From DATFQE01 sp963733845 (GTDB lineage Bacteria > Actinomycetota > Thermoleophilia > Gaiellales > Gaiellaceae), in NCBI GenBank assembly GCA_963733845.1, contig CAVTEM010000007.1, positions 372,001 to 436,000 of the forward strand: 64,000 nt of DNA, in the 5' to 3' direction. Numbering within the stretch: the stretch's first letter is position 1; each line of letters opens with the position of its first letter. Below are positions 62,902 through 64,000 of the stretch, in pieces. The translations under genes and the position numbers were made by a program. The notes beneath the pieces were generated by a model. That model did not search any database. It had not been told where the DNA came from and saw only the letters and a list, made by a program, of their open reading frames with translations.

Positions 62902-63897
62902 AGCATCCAGTCCTCGCCGACCTGGCGCGTCAGGAGCTCATCGACCGTGACGTCCTTGACCTCGGGCTCGACGTCGATGTAGCGCAGCCGGAAGCCGGCT
63001 TCCTGGATCAGGGACAGGAAGCCGCGCGGATCCTCGTAGCGCGCGACGTTGAGCTCGAGCAGGAGGACGATCTCGGGGTTGTCGGCGATCGTCCTGCTCC
63101 ATCCCCCGCCAGACGCTCTCCTCGGCCCCTTCCACGTCGATCTTGATCAGGTCGACCCGCGGCCAGTCGGCCGTCAACGCGTCGATCGTCGTGGACTCGA
63201 CCTCGACCACCTCGTCGGTCGGGCCGGCCTCCTCCGAGAGGCGCGCATTCAGGCTCCGGTGCGCCGGGATGACCAGCTGGAGCTTCTCCCCGGCCTTGTC
63301 CGACGCGGCCTGCTGCGCGACGACGACGCCCGGGAACCCGTTGACGTCGAGCGTCTCCCGCAGCAACTCGGCGAGCCGGGGCGTCGGCTCGACCGGCACC
63401 ACGCGGCCCTCGGGGCCGACCGCGTCTGCCATGACCAGCGTGTAGTAGCCGTGGTTCGCACCGACGTCGAGGCAGTGCCAGCCCGGCCGGAGCGTGCGCG
63501 CGAGGGTGGTCGTGATCCACGACTCCCAGTACCCGTTCATCGCGAGATGCGGGGTGATGCCCGTCTCCTGTGCGTCCGCGTACACGAGGTACTTCCCGAG
63601 GACGCGACACAGAACGGTGTGGTCACCGAGGTACACGGCCCGCGATTCCTGGCGAGACACGACCTCGAGCAACTGACGGTCCAGGATGTGCGCCGGCAGC
63701 GTGCCCGGCGCCTCGGCGGTCGGGTCTGGCGGTGTCTCGACGGCGCTCGGCACGCCGTTTGGGCTGGGCTGCAGCAGGCGCAACGTGCGGCGCCGAGCGG
63801 CTCCGAGGACGCGTCGAATCGGCGTGGGAATGGCTTGGTGTCTGGGCCCGGCGATGGTGTGCCAGACTGTATGCGATGCCTCCGGCGACTGCTCCAA
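62883..63897 (-). CDS. FkbM family methyltransferase (frameshift)
   Basis: About 337 residues. N-terminal ~110 residues are variable; the core is WHCLDVGANHGYYTLVMADAVGPEGRVVPVEPTPRLAELLRETLDVNGF with the SAM motif DVGANHGYYT, and the FkbM hallmark VDLIKIDVEGAEESVWRGM. A break near 63095 restores TIADNPEIVLLLELNVARYEDPRGFLSLIQEAGFRLRYIDVE to the C-terminus. Likely O-methylates a sugar of the exported polymer. ATG at 63897; divergent from the gene running off the end. Confidence 0.8.
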
Positions 63898-63906
63898 AGC
63901 CGCTCG

Positions 63907-64000
63907 GTGAGCGCTGAGAGCGCTCCCGCACGCTCCTTCAAGGGCAGCGTGCGGTCACTTGCGAAGAAGCTTGCTTGGCCGCTCAGGCGCTTCTTCGATC
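63907..64000 (+). CDS. 5' fragment of a glycan-locus protein (N-terminal amphipathic segment)
   Basis: A GTG at 63907 begins VSAESAPARSFKGSVRSLAKKLAWPLRRFFD, open to the window edge. The basic amphipathic stretch KKLAWPLRRFFD matches the variable N-terminal linkers of methyltransferases and glycosyltransferases in such clusters. Only 31 codons are visible, so no domain can be assigned. Confidence 0.45.
   Translation, partial: MSAESAPARSFKGSVRSLAKKLAWPLRRFFD

Noticed and set aside
1..64000. tRNA, rRNA, integrase, transposase or phage genes
   Set aside because: None recognised on either strand; the REP-like element and palindromes are the only mobile-looking sequences.

Overview
The window is very GC-rich, with strongly G/C-biased third codon positions, many GTG/TTG starts and 4-base stop/start overlaps. 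These traits, together with a coenzyme F420 operon (cofC-cofD-npdG-cofE), a PHP-domain PolX, a CGNR zinc-finger regulator and MalT-like LuxR regulators, suggest a high-GC actinobacterium, most likely of the class Thermoleophilia (Gaiellales/Solirubrobacterales). That placement is inference: there is no rRNA or ribosomal marker here. No tRNA, rRNA, CRISPR array, insertion sequence or prophage was seen.

Region 1 (1-30.8 kb) is a mosaic of short housekeeping and accessory operons. It holds secreted proteins (glycoside hydrolase, phytase-like, an 806-residue triple-module surface protein with a Lys-Ala tract, a ThuA-like protein), small-molecule enzymes (formamidase, RidA, reductase, GNATs, methyltransferases, cupins), and several regulator/target pairs with visible operators: two ArsR+SRPBCC modules sharing a GTAAG-N6-CTTAC palindrome, a MarR/hydrolase divergon with a 14-bp inverted repeat, and an arsR-arsM arsenic methylation operon.

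Region 2 (30.8-35.3 kb) is the F420 tail-assembly operon, fully overlapped, followed by a PolX-like protein whose polymerase site looks degenerate while its PHP phosphoesterase site is intact. Two near-identical palindromes sit exactly at the converging 3' ends of polX and a small conserved gene.

Region 3 (35.3-64 kb) is an extracellular polysaccharide locus: Wzm/Wzt-type ABC export genes (with hemE and hemH lodged between them), three GT4 and several GT2 glycosyltransferases, nucleotide-sugar enzymes (UDP-glucose dehydrogenase, GDP-mannose-3,5-epimerase-like, a second epimerase), large membrane proteins resembling GT39/GT83 enzymes, an asparagine synthase-like amidotransferase, and a run of methyltransferases including two FkbM types. 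Together they look able to make activated sugars, assemble and decorate a glycan, and export it.

A dominant technical feature is that roughly 30 genes carry one or more apparent single-base frameshifts, densest between 35.5 and 58 kb, and hemE also has an in-frame TAG. Because essential genes are hit as often as accessory ones, most of these are probably consensus errors rather than true pseudogenes. Such genes are listed as single CDS spans with the break positions noted.
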